A stretch of 13,194 nt of DNA, from the NCBI GenBank assembly GCA_025453475.1, contig JALOQH010000007.1:1-13194 (forward strand), given 5' to 3'. Positions 12,462-13,194 of the stretch are shown here, piece by piece. Below the pieces are notes generated by a model. That model saw nothing but the letters and a program-made list of their open reading frames with translations, was not told where the DNA came from and made no database searches. Positions within the stretch are counted from its first letter, which is position 1, and every line of letters begins with the position of its first letter. This DNA is from an archaeon (GTDB taxonomy: Archaea; Nanobdellota; Nanobdellia; Pacearchaeales; GW2011-AR1). The position numbers and the translations under genes are program-made.

Positions 12462-12977
12462 CTAATCGTAGAGAACACTTCTCAGGCTCTGTTCAAGTTC
12501 CTTCAGTCGTATTTCAGATATCCTAAGATGCCTCAGTTTCACTCTGGCTTCCTTGAATAATTCATCAGTAAGAGAATCGGGCTCATCATATCCCCTCGCA
12601 TAAACTACTTCGACTATCCCATTGCCTACAATCTCTTTCGCGCATGCAGAACAAGGGTACCTTATTGTATAAATTGTTGTTCCCTTTAGGTCTTCCCGGG
12701 CAATCTGGTCCATGGCATTTTTCTCAGCATGAGCTCCTCTGCAAGTTCCTGTTCCCTTTGTCTCGAACGGAATTCTATACTCCTCCTTCCTGCATCCCCT
12801 CTCAAGACAATTCTCTATATTTTGAGGAGCGCCGTTATATCCGGAGGCAATCAGTCTCTTGTCCTTTACAATGCCTGCGCCAGCTTTAATGTGCAGACAG
12901 CTGGAACGCGACGCCGCAAGCGCAGCCGCAAGCATAAATGATTCGTCCCATGAAGGTCTTCTTATTTTTCTAGCCAT
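12462..12977 (-). CDS. dCMP deaminase (ComEB-like cytidine/deoxycytidylate deaminase)
   Basis: 171 residues. It begins R-R-P-S-W-D-E, then has C-L-H-I-K-A-G-A-G-I-V (27-37) and ASGYNGAP (44-51), typical of dCMP deaminases. The zinc site is H83-A-E85, with E85 as proton shuttle, plus P-C-x-x-C at 108-112 (C109, C112). The segment between (CLERGC at 57-62 and G-T-C-R at 77-80) resembles the extra zinc or loop insert of the family. It converts dCMP to dUMP, the precursor for thymidylate. The start at 12977 puts the conserved N-terminal motif at residue 6; an upstream in-frame ATG at 13028 would overlap the preceding gene. It lies 8 nt after that gene's stop, so the two are probably co-transcribed. 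Confidence 0.92.
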   Translation of the reverse strand: MARKIRRPSWDESFMLAAALAASRSSCLHIKAGAGIVKDKRLIASGYNGAPQNIENCLERGCRKEEYRIPFETKGTGTCRGAHAEKNAMDQIAREDLKGTTIYTIRYPCSACAKEIVGNGIVEVVYARGYDEPDSLTDELFKEARVKLRHLRISEIRLKELEQSLRSVLYD

Positions 12978-12985
12978 TTTTAGAA

Positions 12986-13192
12986 TTATCCCGCGTCTTT
13001 CAGAACTTCGTCCAGTTTTCTTAAGCATCTCGCAATCTTATCGCATCCTTTCTCGCGATATTGCGCTATTCTTGGAGATTCAGACTTATCAGTATTATGG
13101 TATATTCTTAGCACTTCATTTACATCTTCAAATTTGCCGCAATAAACTACTGTCTCATCCTGCAAGGGTTTTACAAAGTCGTAATGCTTGCA
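12986..13192 (-). CDS. Unidentified protein, C-terminal 68 residues (5' end outside window)
   Basis: An open frame enters from the right edge and ends with TAA at 12986-12988. Two other frames on this strand close quickly, and the residue composition looks coding. The visible part starts C-K-H-Y and has V-V-Y-C-G-K near residue 15-20, then V-L-R-I-Y-H-N, and ends in an amphipathic helix (C-D-K-I-A-R-C-L-R-K-L-D-E-V-L-K). Scattered Cys and His (C1, H3, C18, H32, C49, C56) could bind metal, but there is no recognisable motif. It lies directly upstream of dCMP deaminase with an 8-nt gap, so the two probably share a transcript. I do not recognise the family. Confidence 0.65.
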   Translation of the reverse strand, partial: CKHYDFVKPLQDETVVYCGKFEDVNEVLRIYHNTDKSESPRIAQYREKGCDKIARCLRKLDEVLKDAG

Positions 13193-13194
13193 CG

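Noticed and set aside
12978..13028. Longer start of dCMP deaminase at 13028
   Set aside because: It would overlap the upstream gene and add 17 non-conserved basic residues before the family N-terminus.

Overview
The window is archaeal chromosomal DNA. The evidence is TATA/BRE-type promoters about 25-28 bp upstream of inferred start sites, several leaderless genes, a serine tRNA with a bulge-helix-bulge intron, tRNA genes without encoded CCA, and archaeal-style gene families. The small compact genes, salvage-leaning metabolism (adenosylcobalamin-dependent ribonucleotide reductase plus corrinoid adenosyltransferase, no cobalamin synthesis genes here) and AT-rich sequence suggest a reduced-genome (DPANN-like) archaeon. 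That placement is inference only.

Layout. 1-843 (minus): a P-loop kinase overlapped by ATGA with a 2H/LigT-type phosphoesterase that runs off the left edge. 923-3992 (plus): an energy-metabolism operon of a fused gamma-alpha 2-oxoacid:ferredoxin oxidoreductase subunit, a GNAT acetyltransferase inserted in the operon, the TPP-binding beta subunit, and a 58-residue ferredoxin. The kinase and the oxidoreductase diverge from one palindromic TATA box. 4079-4264: a CxxC-x17-CxxC zinc-ribbon microprotein. 4368-5327: a family X DNA polymerase without the PHP domain, convergent with a DUF84 (YjjX-like) NTPase. 5930-6864 (minus): a 52-residue SEC-C-type zinc microprotein followed by a short-chain dehydrogenase. 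6957-9599 (minus): class II ribonucleotide reductase followed by the adenosyltransferase that makes its cofactor. 9730-10635: a HIT/GalT-like protein.

10646-11957 is the most unusual part. Two tRNA-Ser genes (CGA with a 20-nt intron; GGA) lie on the minus strand around a ZIP metal transporter. A 69-nt foldable hairpin, identical in both copies, abuts the 3' end of the first tRNA. Its second copy lies downstream of the other tRNA, separated from it by an 80-nt stretch that holds a three-way-junction fold and appears to carry a duplicated tRNA-Ser T-arm and acceptor end. The window closes with an unrecognised leaderless gene, a dCMP deaminase, and the 3' end of an unidentified gene.

Functional links: the reductase, its cofactor enzyme, dCMP deaminase and the DUF84 NTPase all serve dNTP supply and nucleotide-pool quality. 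The oxidoreductase operon couples 2-oxoacid decarboxylation to reduction of a ferredoxin encoded beside it. All assignments come from reading motifs; no database search was run.
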